The notes under the pieces: model-generated
Database searches by the model: none
Seen by the model: the letters and a program-made list of their open reading frames with translations, nothing else
What the model was told of the DNA's origin: nothing
Shown here: in pieces, positions 31,461 through 40,861 of the stretch
Layout of the letters: every line of letters starts with the position of its first letter
Position numbering within the stretch: the first letter of the stretch is position 1
Program-made: the position numbers and the translations under genes
Assembly: GCA_902475545.1 (NCBI GenBank)
Contig: CABRZP010000004.1
Coordinates: 87,133-151,132, forward strand
Length of the DNA: 64,000 bases
Source: an uncultured bacterium
GTDB lineage: Bacteria > Cyanobacteriota > Vampirovibrionia > Gastranaerophilales > Gastranaerophilaceae
Direction of reading: 5' to 3'

Positions 31461-33407
31461 ATGAAAAATAAGATTAGAGAAAAAATTATTGCAAGTATTA
31501 TGTTATCAGCATTTGCTGTAACTAATTGCTTTACAACAGCCGCATTTGCTATGGATGATTATTACGGCTATAGTGAAATGAATAAACCGGCAATCAGATC
31601 AGCTGAAGCTCAAAATTCAGTTAATATGGATGTTGGAACTTCTATTTCAAATGCTGATTCTGTAGTGAATTTAAGCTTGAGAGATGCTGATATCAGACAA
31701 GTTTTGAGAATGTTTGCAGATCAAGCCGGTATGAATATAATTTTTTCTCCATCAATAACAGAAGGAACTGTTACTATGGATTTGGTGGATATTCCGTTAC
31801 AGGAAGCATTAAATCTTGTTGTTAAAACAAATGATTTGTTCTATGACATTCAAGCAAATACTTTGCTTATCTCTAAAAAATCCGAAGCAATGTCTGTTGC
31901 GAAAAAGGATATGACTTTGATTCCAGTGAAATATGTTAATGCAGCAGCTCTTGCATCATTCTTGAATACTAATATATTTAAAAATGATTCAGTAAAAGCC
32001 GGTGTTTCCGTAAAACCGGTTGTAACAATTAACCCTGCAACAAATGAATTGATTGTAATGGGTACTGCTAATGATGCAAAAATTGCAAGACAAATAGTAG
32101 AACAGTTTGATAAAAAACCTGCAGTTACAACATTTAAAGTTAACCATACTACTCCGGCAGAAATGGCTGACTTAATTTGTTCTTCATTGTTACCTACAAC
32201 ACTTTCTTCTGAAGGTGGCGGCGGAGGTGGCGGCAACAGCTCAAGTTCCGCTGGTGGTGGCGGATCTTCTGAAGCTCCAACCGGATTTGCCGCAGGTGTA
32301 CCGACTGGTTTTGCATCAGATGAGTCTTCTGAAAGCGGTGAAGGTGGAAGCGGCGGTAGCGGTAGTAATTTCGCTGTCGGTGGCGGTAAATTACTCTGTA
32401 CTGTTGATTCATCAGTGTCTTCTGATGGATTAGAAGGTTTATCATTAAAGAACTTATCAGTTTCTTACTTCCCTACGCTTGGTACTATTCAGATTATTGG
32501 TGGTTCGGAATCTCAACTTGAAATGATTAGAGATTATATTGCTGCAAATGATAAAAAGACACCTCAAGCTTATCTTGAAGTTCAAATTATTTCACTTTCT
32601 GAAAATGGCAGTAAGACATTTGACAATACTTGGCAGTATTTGAGTAAAAATTTCTCATTTAATGCTAATGGAGGTATTGCAACTGATAGTATGTATCCTG
32701 TATTCTTTGCGGGTAAAGGTTATACTCTTGTTAATACTAAAGATGGTTGGGATGATGAAAAACAACGTTATGAAACTACCGGTAAAGTTGGTAAATGGAG
32801 TACTTCACCTCAGTTAGTTTACTCTATGAATTATATTATAGAAAACGATAAAGGTAGAGTACTTGCAAATCCTAGACTTTTAGTTACAAGTGGTCAAAGT
32901 TCGACTATTGACTTAACTTCTGATTATGTTTCTAAAGTTACTACTCAATATTTGGACAATGGTTCTTCTACCGGATCTCAAGTTCAAAAAGAATATGAAA
33001 TTAAAGATGATAATGGCATAAAAGTATCAATTACACCGTTCATCAGTCCTGACGGATATGTAACACTTGATATCAAACCGCAATATGCGACTATTGCAAC
33101 TCAAGTTACCAGTCCCGGTGAAGTCGAAGGTGAACGTGATATTGTTGCAACATTACTTCAAAGACGTAATCTTGACTTGAAAGGTATTCGTATCAAAGAT
33201 GGTGAAACTTTAGTTATTGGTGGTTTGATTCAAGAAACTGAAACAAAATCAGTTAAGAAAATTCCGTTCCTAGGTGATTTACCGGTTGTAGGTATGTTCT
33301 TTAGATCAACCAGTACAGCTAAAAGAAAAGATGAAATGGTTATGATGATTACTCCGCAAATAATCATTGATACCGAAGATGCAGTTGCAGATGATACAAC
33401 CTTATAA
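31461..33407 (+). CDS. Secretin (PilQ/GspD-type outer-membrane channel)
   Basis: A 648-residue outer-membrane secretin. A signal peptide (about 1-30) precedes an N0-like domain (VNLSLRDADIRQVLRMFADQAGMNIIFSP), an N1-like domain (FKVNHTTPAEMADLI) and the C-terminal secretin domain (about 400-640) with GRVLANPRLLVTSGQSS, ISPDGYVTLDIKPQYA and IKDGETLVIGGLIQE...VPFLG-type blocks. An unusual Gly/Ser/Ala-rich insert lies at about residues 251-310. AGGAG precedes the ATG. With the following ATPase and platform genes it forms a type IV pilus or type II secretion system. A perfect palindrome covers the stop codon. Confidence 0.92.
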   Translation: MKNKIREKIIASIMLSAFAVTNCFTTAAFAMDDYYGYSEMNKPAIRSAEAQNSVNMDVGTSISNADSVVNLSLRDADIRQVLRMFADQAGMNIIFSPSITEGTVTMDLVDIPLQEALNLVVKTNDLFYDIQANTLLISKKSEAMSVAKKDMTLIPVKYVNAAALASFLNTNIFKNDSVKAGVSVKPVVTINPATNELIVMGTANDAKIARQIVEQFDKKPAVTTFKVNHTTPAEMADLICSSLLPTTLSSEGGGGGGGNSSSSAGGGGSSEAPTGFAAGVPTGFASDESSESGEGGSGGSGSNFAVGGGKLLCTVDSSVSSDGLEGLSLKNLSVSYFPTLGTIQIIGGSESQLEMIRDYIAANDKKTPQAYLEVQIISLSENGSKTFDNTWQYLSKNFSFNANGGIATDSMYPVFFAGKGYTLVNTKDGWDDEKQRYETTGKVGKWSTSPQLVYSMNYIIENDKGRVLANPRLLVTSGQSSTIDLTSDYVSKVTTQYLDNGSSTGSQVQKEYEIKDDNGIKVSITPFISPDGYVTLDIKPQYATIATQVTSPGEVEGERDIVATLLQRRNLDLKGIRIKDGETLVIGGLIQETETKSVKKIPFLGDLPVVGMFFRSTSTAKRKDEMVMMITPQIIIDTEDAVADDTTL

Positions 33408-33419
33408 GGTTGTATCATC
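33390..33419 (+). promoter_or_regulatory. Perfect 30-bp palindrome across the secretin stop codon
   Basis: GATGATACAACC (33390-33401) is mirrored by GGTTGTATCATC (33408-33419), and the TTATAA between them is self-complementary. It covers the last five codons and stop of the secretin gene. No T run follows, so it is more likely an mRNA stability or processing hairpin, or partial attenuator, than a full terminator. Confidence 0.7.
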
Positions 33420-33467
33420 CAATAACAAGTTATCCTTTTATTAAGAAAAGAAGTATTATTAAAATAA

Positions 33468-35516
33468 ATGAATGCACTAATATTAAGATTAAAAAATAGT
33501 ATAGATAAAAAAATACTTAACAGTATTGATAAAAATCTTATGGGACAATATCTGTTTGTTCCTATTAGTGTCAAGGATAATTTTTTATTTGTAGCCGTTT
33601 CAAAAAGTTCTAATAAAGATGAAATCAATACTCTTTTAAAAAATACATTTTCACAATCTATAAAATTTATGTTGGTTGGAGAAGATGATTTAAAAGAGCT
33701 ATTATCTGATTTAATACCGGGATTTGCAGCTCCTGCACTAGCCGGTGATAATAATAATTCATCAGAAGGTCAAGCTTCAAACGCAAATTCTGCTCCTAAA
33801 GGTAAATTAGGGGAAATGCTTGTATCAGAGGGGGTTTTGACTGATGTTCAATTAATGAAAGCTCTTGCGGAATCAAAACGTAAGGGTATACCTATCGGTT
33901 CAATGCTTTTTGAAATGGGTGTGATATCCCTTAGTCAGTTGAAGTCAGTTTTACATGAACAGACAGGTTATGAAATAGTAACAGAGGATCAGTTATCTAA
34001 TCAGAAAAATTTCGTTAATATTTTGCCGGAAGACTTTATCAAGTCAAATTCTGTTATTCCTATTTCTTCTGATGGCAAAAATCTTGTTGTTGGTGTTGTA
34101 AAACCTTTAAAACAAGATATTATAAAAGAAATAATTTATCTTACTGGTCAGAGTCCTAAACAATTGTTGATGACTCATTATGAGTTTTCTACTGCAATCA
34201 ATACTTTCTTTTCTGAACAAAAAAGACAAACAGATGAAATTATTGAACAAATTAAAACTGAAACTCTTGATACTGAAGAAGAAGCAACTCTTTGGGAACA
34301 GGTTGATGCTGAATTACAGGATTCTACGGGTTCAGTTGCAAAATTTGTTAACCAAATTATTACCAATGGTATTGATAATAAAGTTTCCGATATTCACATT
34401 GAACCGAGATTAAACGGATATATTGTTCGATACAGAAAAGACGGTATGTTACAAAAGGTTCTAGATGTACCTCAAAAGGTTGAAACTTCTGTAATTGCAC
34501 GTTTTAAGGTTATGGCAAGAATGAATATTGCAGAAAACAGACGTCCTCAGGATGGTACTTTCTCAATATCTTATAACGGTTGTTCTTATGACTTCCGTAT
34601 TAACACTCTTCCTGTATCAGGCAAGGAAAAAGTCTGTATTCGTATCTTAGCCCCTGCAGTTTCTTTGGCTTCAAATGACAAAGAAATTAAACTTGTTGGT
34701 GCTATAGATGGTGATATAGATAAAGTTAAACAGATGGTATCTTGTCCGAATGGTATTATCTTAACTTCAGGCCCTACCGGTTCCGGTAAAACTACAACTC
34801 TTTATTCTGTATTGAAGAGTTTGAATGATGAATCTGTAAATATTACTACAATTGAGGATCCGATAGAAATCAAGTTGGAAGGTATTAACCAATCACAGAT
34901 TAATGCTAAGGCTGGTATTACATTTGCATCTTGTATGAGAGCTATCTTACGTCAGGACCCTGATATTATTCTTGTCGGTGAAATTCGTGACTACGAAACT
35001 CTTGAAATTGCAATTTCAGCAGCATTGACAGGTCACTTGGTATTAAGTACAGTTCACACAAACTCAGCTGCAGCTACAGTTACACGTCTTATTGAAATGG
35101 GTGCAAAAGATTACCTTGTCTCTTCAACTTTGTCAGGTGTAATTGCTCAACGTCTGGTAAGAAGACTTTGTGATGATTGTAAGGAAGAGTATCATTGCAC
35201 CAGAGAAGAGGCTATGATGGTAACTCGAGATGAAGCTGAAATTAAAAAGATTATGGAAACTCCGATTTATAGAGCCAGAGGTTGTAATAAATGCGGATTC
35301 CAGGGATATAAAGGTCGTCTCGGGGTTTACGAAATCATGCAGATTACAAAAGAAATTAAAAAACTTATTGCACAGGGTGCTCATGACCTTGAAATTGAGG
35401 AAAGTGCAGTTGCAAATGGTATGACAACTCTTCACAAATCGTGTTATCAACATATTATGAAGGGTATGACTACTATTGATGAATTTGTCAGAGTATTAGG
35501 TATGGCAGGCGAGTAG
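33468..35516 (+). CDS. pilB: PilB/GspE-type assembly ATPase
   Basis: Hexameric cytoplasmic ATPase that drives pilus extension or secretion. An N-terminal MshEN-like region (about residues 115-260, KLGEMLVSEGVLTDVQLMKALAES) precedes the GspE catalytic core: DIHIEPR, Walker A GPTGSGKTTTLYS (about 435-447), the Asp box IEDPIE, Walker B IILVGEIRD (about 499-507), the His box LSTVHTNSAAATVTRL, and a tetracysteine zinc site (LCDDC near 567, GCNKC near 605). Length of 682 is slightly long because of the N-terminal extension. It is followed 7 bp later by the platform protein. No clear ribosome site precedes the ATG. Confidence 0.95.
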   Translation: MNALILRLKNSIDKKILNSIDKNLMGQYLFVPISVKDNFLFVAVSKSSNKDEINTLLKNTFSQSIKFMLVGEDDLKELLSDLIPGFAAPALAGDNNNSSEGQASNANSAPKGKLGEMLVSEGVLTDVQLMKALAESKRKGIPIGSMLFEMGVISLSQLKSVLHEQTGYEIVTEDQLSNQKNFVNILPEDFIKSNSVIPISSDGKNLVVGVVKPLKQDIIKEIIYLTGQSPKQLLMTHYEFSTAINTFFSEQKRQTDEIIEQIKTETLDTEEEATLWEQVDAELQDSTGSVAKFVNQIITNGIDNKVSDIHIEPRLNGYIVRYRKDGMLQKVLDVPQKVETSVIARFKVMARMNIAENRRPQDGTFSISYNGCSYDFRINTLPVSGKEKVCIRILAPAVSLASNDKEIKLVGAIDGDIDKVKQMVSCPNGIILTSGPTGSGKTTTLYSVLKSLNDESVNITTIEDPIEIKLEGINQSQINAKAGITFASCMRAILRQDPDIILVGEIRDYETLEIAISAALTGHLVLSTVHTNSAAATVTRLIEMGAKDYLVSSTLSGVIAQRLVRRLCDDCKEEYHCTREEAMMVTRDEAEIKKIMETPIYRARGCNKCGFQGYKGRLGVYEIMQITKEIKKLIAQGAHDLEIEESAVANGMTTLHKSCYQHIMKGMTTIDEFVRVLGMAGE

Positions 35517-35523
35517 GAAAGTT

Positions 35524-36741
35524 ATGACAGTTTATAATTATACAGCATTAAAAGATGGTACAAATGAAATAGTTAAAGGTAAAGTTGAAGCCGATGACTT
35601 GCGTGAAGCTCGTGCAGCGGTAAAACGTTTAGGCTTTACTGCAACTAATATTACAGAAGAAAAAGAAGCTAAAAAGGTTGAGAAAAAAGTTCGCGGCGGT
35701 GCAATGCCAAAACTCGGACTTTCAGAGCAAATTGACTTTACTTCTACACTTCAAATTCTTGCAGCAGCAGGTATTCCGATTATTGAATCCTTGCTGTTTA
35801 TTGAAAACGATGCTGCAAAATTGAAAATTAGGCAGGTTGCAACAGAATTAAGACGTCAAATTATGAACGGCGGCACATTTGCAGGTACGGTTGCAAAATA
35901 TCCTGAACAATTTGGTCAAGTTTATATCGGTCTTGTTAGAGCCGGTGAAGATTCCGGTGAATTGGAAAAAACGTTAGACCGTTTGTTAGAGTTATTAAAC
36001 AAACAGGCTGCAATTAAGGCAAAAGTTATTGGTACATTGATGTATCCGGTATTCGTAATTTTGCTTGCTGTATTTATTGTTGTAGTCATGCTTGTATTCG
36101 TATTTCCGGTATTTAAAGAAATGTTTGATTCAATGGGTATGCAGCTTCCTTGGATTACACGTGTTTTGATGGAAATGGGATTATTCTTAAAGAAAAATTG
36201 GCTCGGTATTCCAATTGGTTTTGCTGCGATTGGTGCATTTATTAACTTTTTATTCCGCTGGAAACCAAGTAAGTGGAAAATTGATGAATGGACATTAAAA
36301 ATTCCGGTCTTAACTGATTTGATACAATATTCAAATTTTGCAAACTTTATTGCGGTAATGCAAGTTGCGTACGACGCAGGTGTTCCAATTTTGGAATGTT
36401 TGTATCTGTCTAATATGACCCTAACAAACCATACATTAGAAACAAGGGTTGAAGAAGCGACTGTTAAAGTTCAACAGGGTCAACACCTTTCAGCCGCACT
36501 TCGTTCAACAAGAACAATGCCTAAAATGATTTTGTTTATGATTGCAACAGGTGAACAGTCAGGTCGTTTGGGAGATATGCTTGGACAGGCAACAAATTAT
36601 ATTGATAAGCAGTTAGATACAATTATTGATATTATGACCAAGATGATTGAGCCGATAATGTTAGTTGTAATCGGTACAATCGTACTTATCCTTGCTGCTG
36701 CACTATATTTACCATTGTTCGCTTCTTACATGGGTATGTAG
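35524..36741 (+). CDS. pilC: PilC/GspF-type inner-membrane platform protein
   Basis: Polytopic inner-membrane protein that couples the assembly ATPase to pilin extraction. Two tandem T2SSF domains (about residues 70-195 and 270-400) each start with the FTSTLQILAAAGIPIIESL and NFIAVMQVAYDAGVPILECL patterns. Three strong membrane helices lie near residues 170-200, 220-240 and 375-400. It has 405 residues, the normal size. It begins 7 bp after the ATPase stop codon with a GGAAAG site, so the two are cotranscribed. A terminator follows at 36815, ending the operon. Confidence 0.95.
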   Translation: MTVYNYTALKDGTNEIVKGKVEADDLREARAAVKRLGFTATNITEEKEAKKVEKKVRGGAMPKLGLSEQIDFTSTLQILAAAGIPIIESLLFIENDAAKLKIRQVATELRRQIMNGGTFAGTVAKYPEQFGQVYIGLVRAGEDSGELEKTLDRLLELLNKQAAIKAKVIGTLMYPVFVILLAVFIVVVMLVFVFPVFKEMFDSMGMQLPWITRVLMEMGLFLKKNWLGIPIGFAAIGAFINFLFRWKPSKWKIDEWTLKIPVLTDLIQYSNFANFIAVMQVAYDAGVPILECLYLSNMTLTNHTLETRVEEATVKVQQGQHLSAALRSTRTMPKMILFMIATGEQSGRLGDMLGQATNYIDKQLDTIIDIMTKMIEPIMLVVIGTIVLILAAALYLPLFASYMGM

Positions 36742-36814
36742 TCCTCGCCGGACAGGGTATAATGCCACCAGATAATTAATTAAGTGTAGAACTTATATAA
36801 TAAAACAATGAATA

Positions 36815-36846
36815 AAAAGGGCTTTGGCAATCCAAAGTCTTTTTTA
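36815..36846 (+). terminator. Rho-independent terminator
   Basis: GGCTTTGG (36820-36827) pairs with CCAAAGTC (36832-36839) over CAAT, with flanking A and T runs and a T tract. It ends the pilus operon and lies just before the ribosome site of the SDR gene. Confidence 0.82.
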
Positions 36847-36860
36847 AAGGAGATAAATAC

Positions 36861-37670
36861 ATGAAGACAATAGTGATTACAGGTTCAACTTCCGGAATTG
36901 GCAAAGAATTAGTTAAAATTTTTTCCGCTGATAATAATTGGCATATCTTTGCCGGATATAGAAATAAAGATTTGATTACATCGCAGGAAAACGTTGAATA
37001 TTTTTATATGGATATGACTGATAGAAAATCTATTGTCGATGCTGCACAGTTAATTAAGACTAAAGTTGATAAAATTGATGTTTTAATAAATGTTGCAGGT
37101 TGCGTTGTTGCCGGACCTATTGAAAAAATTGATACAGATAGCTTGCGTGAACAATTTGATGTAAACACTTTTTCTCATTTGGAATTTGTACAAAACCTTG
37201 TAGATGTATTAGAAAACGGAAAGATTATCAATGTAAGTTCAATGGCAAGTTTTGGACATTTCCCTTTTATCAGCCCTTATTGTGCTTCAAAAAGAGCTAT
37301 GGATATTTTCTTTAATGCTTTTGCTATTGAAAATCATCATAATATTAAAGTGATTTCAGTTAAACCGGGAGTAATTGCTACACCTATTTGGCAGAAATCT
37401 GTTAATTCTAATCAAAAACTATTGAATAATTGTGATGGTTATGAAAAAGAAATGGAATTTATGAAAAATAATGCTCTTAAAAATACAACAAAAGGGCTTG
37501 CAGTAGATAAGGCTGCAAATTTTATTAAGAAAATTGCTTGTAAAAATAATCCGAAATCTTCTTATACAATAGGTGCGGATGCAGGATTTGCAAGAATGTT
37601 ATCATTATTTCCTCAAGATATGATTAATTCTATTATTAAGTTTGGATTGAAGAAGCGAATAAATTCTTAA
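36861..37670 (+). CDS. Short-chain dehydrogenase/reductase
   Basis: Classical SDR (269 residues): the nucleotide-binding TGSTSGIGKEL at the N-terminus, DMTDRKS, the NVAGCVVAGPIE strand, catalytic Ser in INVSSMASF, and the Tyr/Lys pair in SPYCASKRA. The start IVITGSTSGIG indicates an NAD(P)-dependent oxidoreductase. The C-terminal region (AGFARMLSLFPQDMINSIIKFGLKKR) resembles SDRs that act on lipids or sterol-like substrates, but the substrate is unknown. AAGGAG precedes the ATG. It is separated from the pilus genes by a terminator. Confidence 0.9.
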   Translation: MKTIVITGSTSGIGKELVKIFSADNNWHIFAGYRNKDLITSQENVEYFYMDMTDRKSIVDAAQLIKTKVDKIDVLINVAGCVVAGPIEKIDTDSLREQFDVNTFSHLEFVQNLVDVLENGKIINVSSMASFGHFPFISPYCASKRAMDIFFNAFAIENHHNIKVISVKPGVIATPIWQKSVNSNQKLLNNCDGYEKEMEFMKNNALKNTTKGLAVDKAANFIKKIACKNNPKSSYTIGADAGFARMLSLFPQDMINSIIKFGLKKRINS

Positions 37671-37739
37671 TTTTACTAGCAAAAATAAATTTATTTGTAC
37701 TTGATATGTATGTGTTAATTGTAATATAGGAGTAAATTT

Positions 37740-38282
37740 GTGCAAGTACAAAATAATAATTCTCAATCTTTTGGTAGTATTAAAATTCAAACTTCAAAAA
37801 TGAATAAAATTCAAAAAGGTATTAGTAATGCTATTGCTGATGCTTTGGAATATACACCGGAATATCAACTGTCTTTAAATAAAGGTTTGGATGTTTATAT
37901 TCTTCCTACCAAAAGAAGGGCTAATGAAGTTAGTATTCGTTTTATTGATCAGGAAAGTGATTGTTATATGAGAGAACCTTCACATTCTATTGTTAATGTT
38001 CAAGGAACTAGCAGAGGAATATTTGATGCTGCTGACCAAATAAGAGAAGAATTAGTTCGACTATGCGATAAGACTTTTAAACGTCCAAATTTTGATGTAG
38101 ATAAAATCGCTGAAAAAAGAACTGATGTTGCCAGAATAAATCCAAACGCTTATGATGATTTAGATGAAGGTTTTGAAAGATGGGGCAATATATATAATGG
38201 TGATCATGATGCTGCAAAAGAACAAGTGGTTAATGAATTTATAAATTTAAAATCTTATTTTTCTGTTGATGAAAATTTCTAA
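37740..38282 (+). CDS. Unrecognised protein with N-terminal QSFGS motif
   Basis: A 180-residue protein starting at GTG 37740, supported by AGGAG 6 nt upstream. The N-terminus MQVQNNNSQSFGSIKIQ has the same 'polar stretch then F-G/T-G/S' style as other unknown proteins here. A mixed alpha/beta domain follows (LDVYILPTKRRANEVSIRFID..., then a long helical C-terminus). No catalytic motif or membrane helix is seen, so it is probably cytosolic or secreted by an unknown route. It is the last gene before a strong bidirectional terminator. Confidence 0.72.
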   Translation: MQVQNNNSQSFGSIKIQTSKMNKIQKGISNAIADALEYTPEYQLSLNKGLDVYILPTKRRANEVSIRFIDQESDCYMREPSHSIVNVQGTSRGIFDAADQIREELVRLCDKTFKRPNFDVDKIAEKRTDVARINPNAYDDLDEGFERWGNIYNGDHDAAKEQVVNEFINLKSYFSVDENF

Positions 38283-38299
38283 AAATCTAAAAACTAATA

Positions 38300-38336
38300 C
38301 AAAAAGGAACCTTTTTGTAAAAAGGTTCCTTTTTTA
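38300..38336. terminator. Bidirectional rho-independent terminator
   Basis: AAAAAGGAACCTTTT (38301-38315) pairs with the matching arm around 38319-38333 and has A and T runs on both sides. It separates the convergent 180-residue gene and fabZ. Confidence 0.9.
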
Positions 38337-38355
38337 CAATATTTAATCTGAAAAT

Positions 38356-38805
38356 TTATTTAATTGCAAAAGTCATATCAGCTTCTACACAAACTTTTCC
38401 ATCAACTCTGCCGATACCGTGGGCTTTGCAGATAGGACCTTTTACTTTAGTTAATTCTACTTCCATTTCAAATTTGTCGCCAGGTCTAACGATATTTTTA
38501 AATCTTACACCATCAACACCTGCATATAATGCTAATTTACCTTTAAATTCAGGCATTGTCATCAAAATTGGAGCTGAACATTGAGCCATTGCTTCAAGTT
38601 GTAATACTCCAGGCATAATCGGGTTATTAGGGAAGTGACCTTGGAAAAATGCTTCGTTCATTGTTAGGTTTTTGTAACCTTTTGCATATTTACCAGGTAC
38701 ACATTCTGTAATTCTGTCTACAAGTAAAAATGGGTATCTATGCGGAATTAAATCCATAATTTGCATAATGTCGAAGCTTAAAACTTCTTTAGTTTCTTCT
38801 GTCAT
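38356..38805 (-). CDS. fabZ: 3-hydroxyacyl-ACP dehydratase
   Basis: Hot-dog fold enzyme that dehydrates 3-hydroxyacyl-ACP in fatty acid synthesis and balances acyl supply for lipid A. Catalytic residues are visible: H22 in PHRYPFLLVDR and E71 in MPGVLQLEAMAQ, within the NEAFFQGHFPNNPIMPG block. Length of 149 is typical. It is the third gene of lpxD-lpxC-fabZ; in several lineages fabZ is fused to lpxC, but here they are separate, 11 bp apart. AAGGAG precedes the start. Confidence 0.97.
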   Translation of the reverse strand: MTEETKEVLSFDIMQIMDLIPHRYPFLLVDRITECVPGKYAKGYKNLTMNEAFFQGHFPNNPIMPGVLQLEAMAQCSAPILMTMPEFKGKLALYAGVDGVRFKNIVRPGDKFEMEVELTKVKGPICKAHGIGRVDGKVCVEADMTFAIK

Positions 38806-38816
38806 GTATTCTCTCC

Positions 38817-39635
38817 TTATATTTCTATCAATTTTTCTTTTAACATTTTTGCAGTTTTAATATGAACTGCATGACCAGCTTCTTTTGCTAAAATTTGGCA
38901 ACGAAGATTTAATGGATTTATACCAGTTAAATACAAATCTCCGATTAAATCTAAAATTTTATGTTTAATTTGTTCATTTTCAGAACGAAGTTCAGTTGTA
39001 TATCCGCCATCATCTGTAAAACCAACAGTATTTTCCTGAGTTACACCTTGAGCAAAACCAAGCATTTGATATTTTTTTAAGTCTTTATAAAATCCGAAAG
39101 TTCTGGCTTCTATGATTTCATATTTATTTTTCGGATTATAGTTGACAAATCTTCTTGTAACATCAGGATGGTCATAATTTACTGCATAAGAAATAAATAA
39201 ATTATCACTAGGTAAAATTACAAGACTGGTTTTACCGTTTAAATAATAAACAGGTTCAGATACCGTATAGTATTTTTCTTTTGCAAAGAATGGTCTGTCT
39301 GTTCCTGCTTCTTTAAAAGCTTCAACCCATTGTTTAGAACTTCCGTCTAAGATTGGTACTTCTTCTTCTGTCATGCAGATATCAACAGAATCAATATGGC
39401 AGAATGCCAAAGCTGCTGTTAGATGTTCAGTAAGCATTGCACGTGCTTTTTTTGAACCTAATACTACGCAATGATCTGTAGAAACTACATTTTCAACACT
39501 TCCGGTAAATGAGTCTTTATCTTTTACAAAGTATCTTATTTGACCTGAGTTTGAGGGAAATAATGTTACCTGACAAGGCTTGTTTTTCATCAAGCCATTG
39601 CCGGTAATTTTAACTTCTTTTTTTAGTGTAACCAT
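38817..39635 (-). CDS. lpxC: UDP-3-O-acyl-N-acetylglucosamine deacetylase
   Basis: Zinc hydrolase that commits UDP-GlcNAc to lipid A. Expected zinc ligands are present: H71 in LTEHLTAAL, and H225 and D229 in QIKHKILDLIGD, with the general acid H255 in KEAGHAVH. The N-terminal KKEVKITGNGLMKNKP and the VSTDHCVVLG block fit the family. Length of 272 is slightly short (family about 300), mainly from short insert loops. The gene starts 8 bp after lpxD. It is strong evidence for an LPS-bearing outer membrane. Confidence 0.95.
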   Translation of the reverse strand: MVTLKKEVKITGNGLMKNKPCQVTLFPSNSGQIRYFVKDKDSFTGSVENVVSTDHCVVLGSKKARAMLTEHLTAALAFCHIDSVDICMTEEEVPILDGSSKQWVEAFKEAGTDRPFFAKEKYYTVSEPVYYLNGKTSLVILPSDNLFISYAVNYDHPDVTRRFVNYNPKNKYEIIEARTFGFYKDLKKYQMLGFAQGVTQENTVGFTDDGGYTTELRSENEQIKHKILDLIGDLYLTGINPLNLRCQILAKEAGHAVHIKTAKMLKEKLIEI

Positions 39636-39643
39636 TTGTTATA

Positions 39644-40744
39644 CTAAACCTCTACTTCCTGATGTGCTTCTTCAAAAGATTTTAACATTGGTTCAAATTT
39701 TCTGAATTTAGCAAATATTTCTTGTGCATCTTTCATTGTTTTTAATTGTTTAATGAAATCTTTTCTAGGTACAGCCGGAATACCAACGATAATTGATTTT
39801 TCAGGGAATGATTTAGTTACCCCTGCTTTTGCTGTAATAATTGTATCTGAACCGATTTCAATGTGATCAGCCAAACCTGCTTGACCTGCGATAACTACTC
39901 TGTCTCCAATTACGCAGCTTCCTGCAATACCAACCTGAGAAACAATTAAGCAGCCTTTACCAATACGGCAGTTATGACCAATCATTACAAGGTCATCAAT
40001 TTTGGTATTGTCGCCAATAGTTGTATTTTCAATAGTACCACGGTCGATTGCTGTGTTTGCACCGATTTCAACATTGTTGCCGATTACTACAGAACCGATT
40101 GAAGGGATTTTGAATATAACTTGTTCAACATTGCCTTTTTTAATTTCGCCATCTTTTCTTGCTGTTTCAATGTTGTTAGGATTTTCTGTTACAAAACTAA
40201 AACCGTCAGCACCTAGAGATACTCCGTGTTGTAAAATTACGTCATTACCAACTTGAACTCTGTCTCCAATGTTTACTCCTGGGTGGAAGAAGCAGTTATT
40301 ACCAATTTTAGCGTTACTTCCGATATAAGAATTTGCTAAGATTTTTGTATTATCACCTATTTCAGCATTAGGAGAAACAACAACATTTGGTCCGATACAA
40401 ACATTTTGTCCTAATTTTGCAGATGGATCAACAACTGCTGATGGGTGAATATCTTTGTTTACAACAGGTGGAACATAGAATAAGTTTAATAATTTCATCA
40501 TTGCTAATCTTGGTCTTTCAACTTCGATAGTAGTGAAACCATCAATTTGAACTCCTAAAGGTACAAGTGCAGCTTTAGCTTTTGATTTTGCCAAGTTTGC
40601 AATTTCTTCTTCGCCTAAAGCAAGAGCAAGTGTATTTTCATCGCTTAATAAAGGTGGAGCAATATGTGTAATTTCAGGACTTTCAGCCTTTGTTAACATT
40701 CCGCCTACAATTTGTGTAATTTCATCTACTGTAAATGATCTCAT
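39644..40744 (-). CDS. lpxD: UDP-3-O-(3-hydroxyacyl)glucosamine N-acyltransferase
   Basis: Adds the N-linked acyl chain in lipid A synthesis. The N-terminal LpxD domain (about residues 1-100) ends at the FYVPPVVNKDIHPSAVV junction and is followed by a left-handed beta-helix of hexapeptide repeats (IGPNVVVSPNAEIG, IGNNVEIGANTAIDRG, IDDLVMIGHNCRIG). The catalytic histidine is expected in the LQHGVSLGADGFSF or MIGHNCRIG region. The C-terminal helices (DFIKQLKTMKDAQEI) fit the trimer-closing tail. It leads the lpxD-lpxC-fabZ operon; lpxA and lpxB are not in the window. AAGGAG precedes the start. Confidence 0.96.
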   Translation of the reverse strand: MRSFTVDEITQIVGGMLTKAESPEITHIAPPLLSDENTLALALGEEEIANLAKSKAKAALVPLGVQIDGFTTIEVERPRLAMMKLLNLFYVPPVVNKDIHPSAVVDPSAKLGQNVCIGPNVVVSPNAEIGDNTKILANSYIGSNAKIGNNCFFHPGVNIGDRVQVGNDVILQHGVSLGADGFSFVTENPNNIETARKDGEIKKGNVEQVIFKIPSIGSVVIGNNVEIGANTAIDRGTIENTTIGDNTKIDDLVMIGHNCRIGKGCLIVSQVGIAGSCVIGDRVVIAGQAGLADHIEIGSDTIITAKAGVTKSFPEKSIIVGIPAVPRKDFIKQLKTMKDAQEIFAKFRKFEPMLKSFEEAHQEVEV

Positions 40745-40781
40745 TTATATTCTCCTTATAATTTAAAATTTATTATTTATT

Positions 40782-40857
40782 GGCTGGATTGTTTCGCTTT
40801 CGCTCACAATGACGTTACCAATATGTCATTCTGAGGACTTTAGTCCGAAAGAATCAA
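40782..40857. repeat. Compound palindromic repeat (full copy)
   Basis: GATTGTTTCG (40787-40796) is mirrored by CGAAAGAATC (40846-40855) with one mismatch, and AATGAC (40808-40813) is mirrored by GTCATT (40825-40830), so the element folds into a long branched hairpin. Its first 36 bases recur exactly at 41171-41206. It lies between lpxD and the GIY-YIG gene. Confidence 0.8.
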
Positions 40858-40861
40858 GCTT

